Numbered from the stretch's first letter, positions 1-6,611 are shown. The stretch: 9,448 nt of DNA from Campylobacteraceae bacterium (GCA_027031505.1 JALVQH010000310.1:1-9448), one strand, 5' to 3'. The notes: a model not told the origin generated them from the sequence alone. A program made the numbers and translations.

Positions 1-1819
1 TGGTAGAACCGGCTTTTCCGATGACATCGACGATTCGGGAGGGATGGATGACAAAATGTTCCGTCGAGGGTAATGCACCGCTGGGAACAATCTGTACACG
101 GGAAGTCTCCATGATCTCAAGGATATGGAGGCGTGCTTTGCGTGCCTGGTTGAGCGCCTCTGCAAGGATTGCAGGTTTGAGACCGCTGACCTTGATATCC
201 ATTTGCAATGCGGTGATCCCCGATCGGGTACCTGTGACCTTGAAATCCATATCACCATCGTGATCTTCGAGACCCATGATGTCGGTAAGGACAGCATAAG
301 ACTCCCCCTCGATCACCAGACCCATGGCCACCCCGGCGACAAGATCGCGGACAGGCACGTCGGCTCCGCAGAGTGCCAGTGAGCCACCGCATACCGTAGC
401 CATTGATGAAGAGCCGTTGCTCTCGAGAACTTCAGCTACGAGACGGATAGCACCGTCGAGTTTGAGATCAATCACCGGTTCGAGTGCACGTTTGGCAAGG
501 TTGCCGTGTCCAAGTTCCCGTCGGCCGGGGGCACCGATATGTCTGGCTTCTCCAACCGAAAATCCGGGGAAATTGTAATGCACCATAAACCGTTCGCTCT
601 GTGTTTGCCGACTCTGGAGCATTTCGTACATCTGTGCCCCCTTGCTGTCACCGAGTGTCGCCGTCACCAGGACCTGGGTTTGCCCCCGGGTAAACAGGCA
701 GGAACCATGTGCACCGGGAAGCAGATTGGTTTCGATGGCGATGGGACGCACTTCATCCAGCCTGCGTCCGTCGGCTCGGATACCCTCTTCGAGGATCAGG
801 GAACGGACACGTTGGCGCTTGCACGCTTCAACAGCGGTCTTGATCGCTTCACGTTCAGAATGTGCCGCTTCAGGATCGTCCGAATCGGCAATGATCTGAT
901 CGATTAGATCCCGCAGCCCCTCGGCACGTTCACTTCTGGCAGCAGCGTGAACGGCATTGTTCAGTTCGGATGTATATTTCTCGGTAATCAAAGTTCGCCA
1001 CTTTCTGTCAGTCAAATCACGGCGAATTACCGAAATACGACGGGAAGGTTTGTGTGGGAGTATCTCTCCTTGATAAAGGACAGAAGCTTCGGAAACGGCG
1101 GCGGTAGCCAATGCCAGAACTTCCATAAGTTCTGCTTCACCAAGGGCATTGGTCTCCTGGTGCTCGAGGACAATCGGTGTCGGTGCCATTCCGGTATCGA
1201 GACCCATCGGATCGTACTCCACATCATCGATCTTTTCCGAAGCAATTGCCCGCATCTCAATCATTATCAACTCTTCCCCTTTGCCGGCAACAAAGAGATC
1301 GAGGGTGCTGTCGGCCATCTGAGAGAGGGTGGGGTTGGTAACAAACGTTCCGTCGATCCGCCCCATTCGCACTGCCGCAATGCTCTCCTCGATGGGGAGT
1401 TCGCTCACAAGCAGAGCGGCATTGGCCGCGTGCAGTGCCGCTACCTGCAGATCCACCTCCGGATCGCTGCTGACCACCAACACACTCAGCGTAGTCGGAT
1501 AATTGAAACCATCAGGAAACAGCGGGCGGATCGATCGATCGATGATCCGGGACGTGAGGGTCTCAAAATCACTCGGTTTACTCTCACGCTTGATAAAACC
1601 GCCGGGGATTTTGGCAGCAGCATAGGCTTTTTCGATGTACTGAACCGTCAGAGGGAGAAAATTCTCATCCACCGGTTTCTGATCGACCGCCACAGCCGCG
1701 ATAAGGACGGCTTTGCCCTGCCGGTACATTACCGATCCACTGGCCTGCCGGGCGACTGCTCCCAGTCCGAATTCCTCTTTGATTCCGTTGCTTTCTATCC
1801 GTACTTCTGTTTTATGCAT
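1..1819 (-). CDS. pnp: Polynucleotide phosphorylase (PNPase), 3' end missing
   Basis: Phosphorolytic 3'-5' exoribonuclease of RNA decay, a homotrimer and usually a degradosome partner. My minus-strand translation from ATG at 1819 stays open for 606 codons to the window edge. The first RNase PH-like domain carries KIPGGFIKRE and SRIIDRSIRPLFP (about residues 70-100). After the alpha-helical linker, the second RNase PH domain has the phosphate-binding ESNGSSSMA and the catalytic DHDGDMDFK, with both Asp and the Lys that correspond to E. coli D486, D492 and K494. The window ends just inside the KH domain (VIGKAG), so the rest of KH and the S1 domain lie outside; the family is usually about 700-720 residues. 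The start overlaps the preceding gene by 8 bp (ATGCATAA). An AGGA lies rather far upstream (12 nt), so translation probably relies on coupling. Catalytic residues look intact. Confidence 0.97.
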   Translation of the reverse strand, partial: MHKTEVRIESNGIKEEFGLGAVARQASGSVMYRQGKAVLIAAVAVDQKPVDENFLPLTVQYIEKAYAAAKIPGGFIKRESKPSDFETLTSRIIDRSIRPLFPDGFNYPTTLSVLVVSSDPEVDLQVAALHAANAALLVSELPIEESIAAVRMGRIDGTFVTNPTLSQMADSTLDLFVAGKGEELIMIEMRAIASEKIDDVEYDPMGLDTGMAPTPIVLEHQETNALGEAELMEVLALATAAVSEASVLYQGEILPHKPSRRISVIRRDLTDRKWRTLITEKYTSELNNAVHAAARSERAEGLRDLIDQIIADSDDPEAAHSEREAIKTAVEACKRQRVRSLILEEGIRADGRRLDEVRPIAIETNLLPGAHGSCLFTRGQTQVLVTATLGDSKGAQMYEMLQSRQTQSERFMVHYNFPGFSVGEARHIGAPGRRELGHGNLAKRALEPVIDLKLDGAIRLVAEVLESNGSSSMATVCGGSLALCGADVPVRDLVAGVAMGLVIEGESYAVLTDIMGLEDHDGDMDFKVTGTRSGITALQMDIKVSGLKPAILAEALNQARKARLHILEIMETSRVQIVPSGALPSTEHFVIHPSRIVDVIGKAGST

Positions 1820-2477
1820 GAGCTTGCAGTATCCTTTCTATGGTTTCTTGTGCAGGGGGGGTTACATCTTTATAATAATATTCCATCGAAACATAATCCC
1901 GAATCGTATGAGGGCAGTAAATCCCGTCGCAAACCGGGATCAATTTATCCCGGAGTTCACCATCGAGAATGGGAACAGCAAGGTAGACGTTTTTTGCACC
2001 CTTCTCGAGCATGGATTTGATACCTGTCACCATCGTCATGCCGGTCTCAATGCATTCGTCAACCAATAAAACTACCCGGTTTTGCACGGTTGAAATTGGT
2101 GTTCCATGGCGATAACGATACACGCGGGAAAGTACCTGATTTTCGTAGCGGCGCTCCCCTTCGCCGTAGACATAATCTTCATCGATACCAAAAGCGTCGA
2201 TCAGAGCACGATGCATTACCATGGTTTTTGTTTCGCTTATCATAGCGATGGAGAGTTCTGGATTCTCTGGCGCAGGAACCGCTTCGGCAAACAGGATATC
2301 CATCGAAGCACCCAGAGCTCCTGCGACAATATCGGCAATCACTGCCCCCCCTTCGCTGGTAGCAAGAACCGTGATATCCCGTTCCCGAAAATCCTCCACA
2401 GGTATCACTTCAAGCAGTTGGCGTGCGGCGTCTTCTCTGTCTGAAAAATAGAATTCAGAATCTGAATTTCTGGGCAT
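1812..2477 (-). CDS. Orphan type-I phosphoribosyltransferase-like protein
   Basis: A 221-residue protein with a type-I phosphoribosyltransferase fold signature. The PRPP-binding motif is VVLLVDECIETGM at residues 135-147: hydrophobic strand, acidic pair D-E, then the T-G phosphate loop. Earlier segments, LATSEGGAVIADIV (38-51) and the acidic DEDYVYGEGERRYE (99-112), look like the PPi-loop region and flexible hood of the fold. I cannot tell the substrate: no residues mark it clearly as a purine, pyrimidine or orotate enzyme, and a regulatory or non-enzymatic role is possible. An upstream in-frame ATG at 2519 exists, but I chose 2477 because GGAGGAGG lies directly before it (2481-2488). The gene overlaps the J-domain gene by 23 bp and pnp by 8 bp, so it belongs to the purD-pnp operon. 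I recall similar proteins next to pnp in other Campylobacterota. Confidence 0.85.
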   Translation of the reverse strand: MPRNSDSEFYFSDREDAARQLLEVIPVEDFRERDITVLATSEGGAVIADIVAGALGASMDILFAEAVPAPENPELSIAMISETKTMVMHRALIDAFGIDEDYVYGEGERRYENQVLSRVYRYRHGTPISTVQNRVVLLVDECIETGMTMVTGIKSMLEKGAKNVYLAVPILDGELRDKLIPVCDGIYCPHTIRDYVSMEYYYKDVTPPAQETIERILQAHA

Positions 2478-2730
2478 GTTCCTCCTCCGGATATTGTTGT
2501 GCAATCTCCTCGACATCAAAACGGTAGCGAAAACGATCTATATATTCTATCAACAACGCATAGGCAGCATTGATCGTCTCCATACGCTCGTCCGATTTTC
2601 CACGATCGGGGTGGTACTCCTGTGCCAGCTGTCGGTAACGTTTTTTCACATCTGCCCGCGTAACAAGTGCAGGCAGATCCAGCACCTCAAGTGCATTGTG
2701 AATCTGCCGATAGGTTTCTGACGTATTCAC
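2455..2730 (-). CDS. Small J-domain (DnaJ-like) protein
   Basis: A 91-residue protein that is little more than one J-domain. A helix II-like basic stretch (VKKRYRQLAQEY, 28-39) leads into the HPD triad at residues 40-42 (YHPDRG), followed by the helix III region METINAAYALLIEYI (50-64). HPD is what J-proteins use to stimulate the ATPase of a DnaK/Hsp70 partner, so this should be an Hsp70 co-chaperone. There is no Gly/Phe region, zinc finger or C-terminal substrate domain, so client specificity is unknown. The charged tail ends in KFRF. Translation starts at a GTG (2730-2728) that overlaps the RDD gene's TGA in GTGA, with a GAGG 7 nt upstream. It is coupled to both neighbours in the purD-pnp operon and is not the housekeeping dnaJ. 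Confidence 0.85.
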   Translation of the reverse strand: MNTSETYRQIHNALEVLDLPALVTRADVKKRYRQLAQEYHPDRGKSDERMETINAAYALLIEYIDRFRYRFDVEEIAQQYPEEEHAQKFRF

Positions 2731-3206
2731 ACATCTGCCTCAATGTTCACCACGAGCGCTCGGCTCACACGATCATGCAGGGTCTGATGCCATGGAGAAA
2801 AAAAAGCGGGAAGAAAGGTTAGATAAAGCAAAAATATCTCTCCGACTGTTCGTACCAATGCCCGCAAAAAGGCCATTCCAAAACTCAGCCGCCCTCCCGA
2901 TACCTGATCAACTACCCGAATCCGCATGAGATATTTGCCCGGCGTCATCCCGCTCTGCCAGATCAGCAGCGTGTGATACAGGACATAAAGGGAAAAAATG
3001 TAGGGGAAATTTTGACGCTGAAAGCCTTGAAATGCCTGTTTGAAAACCTCCATTGCTTCCTGTGTCGTCGCTCTCGCCAACAAGTCGGACAAAACCATCA
3101 AGGGGTCATAATAGAGAATCAGCACAAAAACAGACACAACCAACGAATCGATCAATGCTGCCCATGTCCGGCGTCCGAGGGAAGCGATCCGATTCTCACC
3201 GATCAC
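2727..3206 (-). CDS. RDD family membrane protein
   Basis: A 159-residue inner-membrane protein of the RDD family, whose function is poorly defined (some members have been linked to ion or solute transport). Near the N-terminus GRRTWAALIDSLVV (11-24) has the conserved Arg...Asp pattern at the start of the first membrane helix (about 14-36). A second helix lies at about 66-86, then SGMTPGKYLMRIRVVD (86-101), the typical family signature, then a third hydrophobic stretch at about 120-138. The protein ends with TLHDRVSRALVV, also a family hallmark. The reading frame extends upstream to 3332 inside purD, but the credible start is GTG at 3206: it overlaps the purD stop in GTGA and has AAGGA 7 nt upstream. 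Substrate is unknown. Confidence 0.9.
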   Translation of the reverse strand: MIGENRIASLGRRTWAALIDSLVVSVFVLILYYDPLMVLSDLLARATTQEAMEVFKQAFQGFQRQNFPYIFSLYVLYHTLLIWQSGMTPGKYLMRIRVVDQVSGGRLSFGMAFLRALVRTVGEIFLLYLTFLPAFFSPWHQTLHDRVSRALVVNIEADV

Positions 3207-4483
3207 ATCGCATCCTTCAGTGCCTGCCAGGCGATGTCGGTGCGGCACTGTTTGCCGACGAAATGCACCTGCCCCACCAGCAGGTAAGCGCGATCCCGCG
3301 CCTCGGCGATGGTGTCCCCCATCCCGACACACACCAGCACCCGTCCGCCGGTGGCATAGAGTTTGCCATCGCGCTCCCGGGTGACCCCGGCATAGGCGAT
3401 GTGAGCATGCTCCGCCAGATCATTATGATGGATATCGTCGATGATGATCTCGGCAGGCGGGGAGCTTTTGTAGGGGTAGTCCCGGCTCGCCAGCACCACT
3501 CCCACGGCGTACTGATCATAAAATGCGATCTCGGCATTCGCCAGATCTCCGGTGGCCGCTTTGTAGAAGAGTTCACTCGCCGGGGATTTGAGCAGTGGCA
3601 TGAGCTCTTCGCACTCCGGGTCACCGAAGCGGACATTGTACTCCAGGACATACGGTTTGCCATCCACGACCATCACCCCGATGAAGAGGACACCGGTAAA
3701 AGGCATCCCCTCCGCCTCCATTCCCGCCAGTGTCGGACGGATCACCGTCTCGTCGAGCTGCCGGTAGATAGCGTCATTGACCAGCGGGGTCGGCGCATAC
3801 GCCCCCATCCCGCCGGTGTTGGGACCTTCGTCGCCGTTGAGGAGGCGTTTATGATCCTGTGCCGCGGGGAGAACGACATAATCCTTGCCGTCGCAGACGG
3901 CAAACACCGAAAGCTCGTATCCGTCAAGGTATTCTTCGACGACAATCTTCATCCCCGCATCCCCAAACGCCGTACCGGCGAGCATATCTTTGGCTGCCTG
4001 TTTCGCCTCGGCGTGTGTCGGGGCGATGATCACCCCTTTGCCGCCGCAGAGACCGTCCGCTTTGACCACCACCGGGGTGGGCAGGGTCTCGATGAACGCC
4101 TCCGCCTCCTCGAGGGATCCGGTCTCGATGTAGCGGGCGGTCGGAACATTGTGACGGGCAAGGAAGTTTTTCATGAAAATCTTGGAACCCTCGAGCTGTG
4201 CCGCAGCCGCCGTCGGCCCGAAAATCGTCAATCCCCGCTCCTGAAACACATCGACCACCCCGTCGACAAGAGGCGCCTCGGGTCCGACGATCGTCAGATC
4301 GACCCCCTGCTGCTCAGCGAAGTCTGCCAGCGCGTCGAAATCGCTGATGGCGATGTTTTTCCCCAGCATATCGGTCGCCCCGTTCCCCGGCGCGAACCAG
4401 ATCTTTTTGACATTGGGATCACGCGACAACGCCAACCCGATCGAGTATTCACGTCCGCCGCTGCCGAGGATGAGGATGTTCAT
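3203..4483 (-). CDS. purD: Phosphoribosylamine--glycine ligase (GAR synthetase)
   Basis: Cytosolic ATP-grasp enzyme of de novo purine synthesis: joins 5-phosphoribosylamine and glycine to give GAR. The complete 426-residue protein matches the usual PurD length. Visible motifs are ILGSGGRE (4-12), VGPEAPLVDGVVD (66-78), KADGLCGGKG (141-150, ATP-grasp), QDHKR (209-213), GPNTGGMGAY (220-229) and the metal-binding EYNVRFGDPE (281-290). Position 13 is Tyr where many PurDs have His (GGREH). A GGAG lies 7 nt before the ATG. It is the first gene of a tightly overlapping operon ending in pnp; its own stop overlaps the RDD start in GTGA. The leader is unusual: about 270 nt with a tandem 7-mer array and long inverted repeats, preceded by the putative 6S RNA gene. 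Part of purD transcription may be read-through from ssrS, but I cannot place a purD promoter with confidence. Confidence 0.97.
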   Translation of the reverse strand: MNILILGSGGREYSIGLALSRDPNVKKIWFAPGNGATDMLGKNIAISDFDALADFAEQQGVDLTIVGPEAPLVDGVVDVFQERGLTIFGPTAAAAQLEGSKIFMKNFLARHNVPTARYIETGSLEEAEAFIETLPTPVVVKADGLCGGKGVIIAPTHAEAKQAAKDMLAGTAFGDAGMKIVVEEYLDGYELSVFAVCDGKDYVVLPAAQDHKRLLNGDEGPNTGGMGAYAPTPLVNDAIYRQLDETVIRPTLAGMEAEGMPFTGVLFIGVMVVDGKPYVLEYNVRFGDPECEELMPLLKSPASELFYKAATGDLANAEIAFYDQYAVGVVLASRDYPYKSSPPAEIIIDDIHHNDLAEHAHIAYAGVTRERDGKLYATGGRVLVCVGMGDTIAEARDRAYLLVGQVHFVGKQCRTDIAWQALKDAM

Positions 4484-4502
4484 GGGTGCTCCGTTTGTTT
4501 GA

Positions 4503-4523
4503 GTGTTACGTGTTAAGTGTTAC
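4503..4523. repeat. Three tandem 7-bp repeats in the purD leader
   Basis: On the plus strand the units GTGTTAC, GTGTTAA and GTGTTAC follow each other without spacing, then G and a T7 run. The array ends 20 bp before the purD start codon, so on the purD transcript it would sit just upstream of the ribosome-binding site. It could be a protein-binding site, a slippage-prone tract or a remnant of the neighbouring palindromic DNA; nothing visible decides between these. Confidence 0.75.
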
Positions 4524-4556
4524 GTTTTTTTGAACGCGTACACGATGTTTCTGTGT

Positions 4557-4609
4557 ATTGTTGTACATTTTCCGGCAATCCAGTCTCGGAAGTTGAGACT
4601 TGCAACAAT
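4557..4609. repeat. Compound inverted repeat in the purD leader
   Basis: Outer arms ATTGTTG (4557-4563) and CAACAAT (4603-4609) are perfect complements. Inside them a second perfect 6-bp pair, AGTCTC (4582-4587) and GAGACT (4595-4600), encloses a 7-nt loop. The 18 nt between the arms on one side face only 2 nt on the other, so the fold has a large one-sided bulge. No T run follows in either direction that would make it an intrinsic terminator. It lies between the tandem 7-mers and the long palindrome and may belong to the same element or leader RNA. Confidence 0.5.
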
Positions 4610-4626
4610 CTCACCATTCCCATTAC

Positions 4627-4754
4627 TTTTTTTGAATGGGTTTCGTGTGTGCTTGCGGTCAGAAAGTGCGTGGAAAAGATAAGGCGTACTCCAGTACGTC
4701 GTTCTTTTCCGCGTGCTTTATGGCTGCAATGACACACGAAAACCATCAAAAAAA
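4627..4754 (+). repeat. Long imperfect palindrome (128 nt) between ssrS and purD
   Basis: Arms 4627-4690 and 4693-4754 meet at GTACT-CC-AGTAC. Pairing by hand as the plus strand gives 50 Watson-Crick and 6 G-T pairs, 6 mismatches and 2 single-base bulges. On the minus strand the six G-T pairs become A-C mismatches, so the plus strand folds better. The outer ends are T7 (4627-4633) and A8 (4747 side, from 4748), the latter being the same bases as the T run after the putative 6S RNA. It encodes no credible protein and has no transposase nearby. Candidates are a MITE-like or REP-like mobile hairpin, a recombination site folded as single-stranded DNA, or a plus-strand structured RNA. The inverted repeat is certain; its nature is not. 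Confidence 0.85.
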
Positions 4755-4767
4755 AAGCCCGGGCAGA
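4748..4767 (-). terminator. Terminator-like 3' end of putative 6S RNA
   Basis: The 3' arm of the closing stem (TCTGCCCGGGCT) runs directly into nine T residues on the minus strand (4756-4748). GC-rich pairing followed by a U tract is how an intrinsic terminator would look, although its 5' arm lies about 180 nt upstream. Some read-through into purD is possible. The same T run is the outer end of the long palindrome. Confidence 0.5.
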
Positions 4768-4945
4768 CGTAAGTGCGGTGTCGGCCCTAATATCAGCCAA
4801 CGGTGGAGGAGAGAGTCGCTTTCAGGGGGCAGCGCCTCGCCCGTTTCCGGGGCTCAAACGGCGTCACCCACACACCGGCGAACTACATGTCCTCCGAGAG
4901 ATAAATGTTGGACCCCCTTTTGCACATTCGCGTTCTGCTCAGGCT
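4756..4945 (-). ncRNA. ssrS: Putative 6S RNA
   Basis: 6S RNA is a promoter mimic of about 180-200 nt that binds sigma70 RNA polymerase in stationary phase. Here a 190-nt minus-strand segment can fold end to end. A closing stem pairs 4945-4934 with 4767-4756 (AGCCTGAGCAGA with TCTGCCCGGGCT, one wobble and one mismatch) and continues through CG, AA and GTGC (4925-4922 with 4776-4773). Next comes a weakly paired central region, then GGAGGA (4895-4890) with TCCTCC (4810-4805), then GGGTGACGCC with GGCGCTGCCC, and a terminal CCCG-GAAA-CGGG tetraloop hairpin. A T9 run follows directly. Size, rod shape and internal bubble fit 6S RNA. I also recall that the Helicobacter 6S RNA gene lies near purD, but cannot verify it. 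There is no SRP, tmRNA or RNase P signature. The 5' end is uncertain; transcription may begin near 4961. Confidence 0.72.
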
Positions 4946-4967
4946 GTCAGAGTATTCTGATACGTTG

Positions 4968-4973
4968 ATTATA
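4968..4973 (-). promoter_or_regulatory. ssrS: -10 box for the putative 6S RNA gene
   Basis: A perfect TATAAT on the minus strand lies immediately after the hemD stop codon. It predicts a start near 4961, about 16 nt before the closing stem of the RNA. No good -35 box is visible at 16-18 bp, which is common for sigma70 promoters of Campylobacterota. A weaker alternative, AATACT (4956-4951), would place the start exactly at the stem. Confidence 0.6.
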
Positions 4974-4975
4974 GC

Positions 4976-5659
4976 CTATTTGGAGTTATGGTGGATTGAA
5001 ACGGAAGGAGATGCAGAAGAATTTGCAACCTTTTTTGCCGCGACGACACATGCATCGATCAATGGTCTCCCGGCCACAACATAGTCGGCTCCTGCAGGAA
5101 GATGCTCCCGTGTTGCCCGGCCAATCACAACAGCCGTATAATCTTCCCTCCATCCAAAGCGTTTGAGAAAACAGTGGATGGTTGAAGGGGAGGTGAAGAT
5201 CACGACTGCTCCGGCTTCAGGCCTGGCTGCATCGGAATGCTCCCGGCAGAAGGTTTCGTAAATCACCTGCTCCCGAAGCGTATATCCCGCATGGGCAAGA
5301 AAAGTTCGTGAATCAAACGAAACAATACGGGGTCGCAAATAGAGAACACGCCGATCCTGAAAATGCATAAGGACATCGTGCGCCAGCTCTCTGCCGTAAA
5401 AGGAAGCAGGATGGTAGAGGACGGTACCGCCAAGTGCCTCGATCTTGCGGGCAGTCGCCGTACCGATGGCGACAGCAGGAAAGCGTGTCCATGCCGGATC
5501 TATCTGCGCAGCACTCACGACGGCTTGTTTGGAAGTGAACATCAACGTATCACACCCCTGATAGTCGATTGCAGATGCCGTCAGACGAAAGTCAATCATC
5601 GGCAGAGGAATCGTCCCCTCTTTCTCGACGGGAGAAGTGAGATAAACAGGTCTACGCAT
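4976..5659 (-). CDS. hemD: Uroporphyrinogen-III synthase
   Basis: Closes and rearranges hydroxymethylbilane to uroporphyrinogen III, the branch-point precursor of haem and sirohaem, in the cytosol. The 227-residue length is normal. Sequence is poorly conserved in this family, but the usual landmarks are present: N-terminal VYLTSP (5-10), MFTSKQAV (40-47), AIGTATARKIEALG (64-77), VLYLRPR (105-111), IYET (133-136), VIFTSPSTIHCFLKRFGW (153-170) and VVIGRATREHLP (177-188). I start it at ATG 5659, which overlaps the end of the metal-transporter gene in ATGCGTAG (8 bp); a TTG at 5689 is a weaker alternative. No Shine-Dalgarno sequence is evident, so translation probably depends on coupling to the transporter. 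The Ser/Asn-rich tail after about residue 212 is likely disordered. The last codons abut the -10 box of the RNA gene. Confidence 0.88.
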   Translation of the reverse strand: MRRPVYLTSPVEKEGTIPLPMIDFRLTASAIDYQGCDTLMFTSKQAVVSAAQIDPAWTRFPAVAIGTATARKIEALGGTVLYHPASFYGRELAHDVLMHFQDRRVLYLRPRIVSFDSRTFLAHAGYTLREQVIYETFCREHSDAARPEAGAVVIFTSPSTIHCFLKRFGWREDYTAVVIGRATREHLPAGADYVVAGRPLIDACVVAAKKVANSSASPSVSIHHNSK

Positions 5660-6602
5660 CGGAGGTTCTGGCGTTGTACTCCCCGGCAAACATCAGTTCA
5701 TTGATATGTTCATCGTCATGGGGGTCAAAGTGCGGAGTGATCGCCCACCCCCTGGACGGGTCGAGTCGGACAATGCGGTCTTCAATCTCTTCGGCAATAT
5801 GGTGCGCCGTTTCGAGGGTCATCTTCGGCTCAAGAACCAGATGAAATTCGACGTAATTTGCGTTGGAGTCGGTTCGGGTTTTAAGCCAATGGTAACCGTT
5901 GGTTTCGGGGTGGGAACTGATGATCTCCCCAATCGCCGCAACCATGGGCCCGGGAAGTGCTTCATCGAGCAGAATCATCGTCCCCTCATGGATGATCTCA
6001 TACGCCGAATAAATAATGTATACACCGATCCCAAAACCAGACAGTGCATCGAGCCAATCCCAGCCGGTGATCCACACGAGAAAAAGCGCCAGAAGTACCG
6101 CGCCGTTACTCAGCAAATCGGTCTGGTAGTGGAGAGCATCTGATTTGATAACAAGATTGTCCGTCGCTTCAGCAACGCGGAGCAAATAACGCACCAACGC
6201 CCACGTTACACCGATCGAAAAGAGCATCACCAGCACCGATACTCCGAGGTACGCAGTCGCGCTTCCCTGAAAAAGCTTTTTCAAAGCCTCGTAGATAATA
6301 TACAGACCCGAAAGGGTAATCACCGTCCCCTCGATCACTCCGGCAATGGCTTGAATTTTTCCCTTGCCATACTGGAAGCGTTCGCTGGGACGCTCTTCGG
6401 CTTTCTGAATCGCAAAAAAATTAAAAAGCGAAACTGCCATATCGAGGATCGAATCGATCGCCGAAGCCAGCACGGCGACTGAACCGCTGCCGATGCCTGC
6501 CAGCAACTTGAAAATCGTCAGAAACGCTGCCACACTTGTCGAAACAACCGTGGCACGCTTCTGAGGAGACATGGGGGTGATCCTGAGTGGCGTAGCAGAC
6601 AT
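5652..6602 (-). CDS. Cation diffusion facilitator, FieF-like
   Basis: Inner-membrane exporter of the CDF family, which expels divalent metal (Zn2+, Fe2+, Mn2+ or similar) in exchange for protons, normally as a homodimer. The 316-residue protein has about six membrane helices and a cytoplasmic C-terminal domain. The transport-site residues are visible: ASAIDSILD in helix 2 (D50, D54) and HYQTD in helix 5 (H158, D162), the same HD-DD arrangement as E. coli FieF; FQYGKGK (76-82) is also FieF-like. The C-terminal domain has HFDPH (291-295) as a possible extra metal site. ATG 6602 has a weak ribosome site; ATG 6572 (residue 11), with AGGA upstream, may be the true start. It lies 9 bp after a small secreted-protein gene and overlaps hemD by 8 bp. 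Metal specificity cannot be read from sequence. Confidence 0.93.
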   Translation of the reverse strand: MSATPLRITPMSPQKRATVVSTSVAAFLTIFKLLAGIGSGSVAVLASAIDSILDMAVSLFNFFAIQKAEERPSERFQYGKGKIQAIAGVIEGTVITLSGLYIIYEALKKLFQGSATAYLGVSVLVMLFSIGVTWALVRYLLRVAEATDNLVIKSDALHYQTDLLSNGAVLLALFLVWITGWDWLDALSGFGIGVYIIYSAYEIIHEGTMILLDEALPGPMVAAIGEIISSHPETNGYHWLKTRTDSNANYVEFHLVLEPKMTLETAHHIAEEIEDRIVRLDPSRGWAITPHFDPHDDEHINELMFAGEYNARTSDA

Positions 6603-6611
6603 GCGTCTATC

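Noticed and set aside
947..2020. Long plus-strand open frame opposite pnp
   Set aside because: It is the shadow of pnp, whose minus-strand frame is open over the whole stretch with all PNPase motifs; the plus-strand translation has no recognisable features.
3053..4516. 487-codon plus-strand open frame
   Set aside because: It lies opposite purD and the RDD gene; its His/Arg/Pro-rich composition is typical of an antisense frame.
4484..4626. Purine riboswitch in the purD leader
   Set aside because: I cannot find the three-way junction or conserved loop sequences of the purine or PRPP/guanidine-type aptamers; only simple repeats and hairpins are present.
4627..4756. The long palindrome as an ordinary bidirectional terminator
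   Set aside because: In both directions the stem starts with T residues and ends with A residues, the opposite of a hairpin followed by a U tract.
4513..4800. 95-codon minus-strand open frame, and plus-strand frames, in the ssrS-purD spacer
   Set aside because: They run across the long palindrome and the putative RNA, have no convincing ribosome site and no family resemblance; structure explains the region better.
4887..4895. GGAGGA followed by ATG on the minus strand inside the putative 6S RNA
   Set aside because: The ATG is followed at once by TAG, so no peptide results; the GGAGGA pairs with TCCTCC in the RNA fold.
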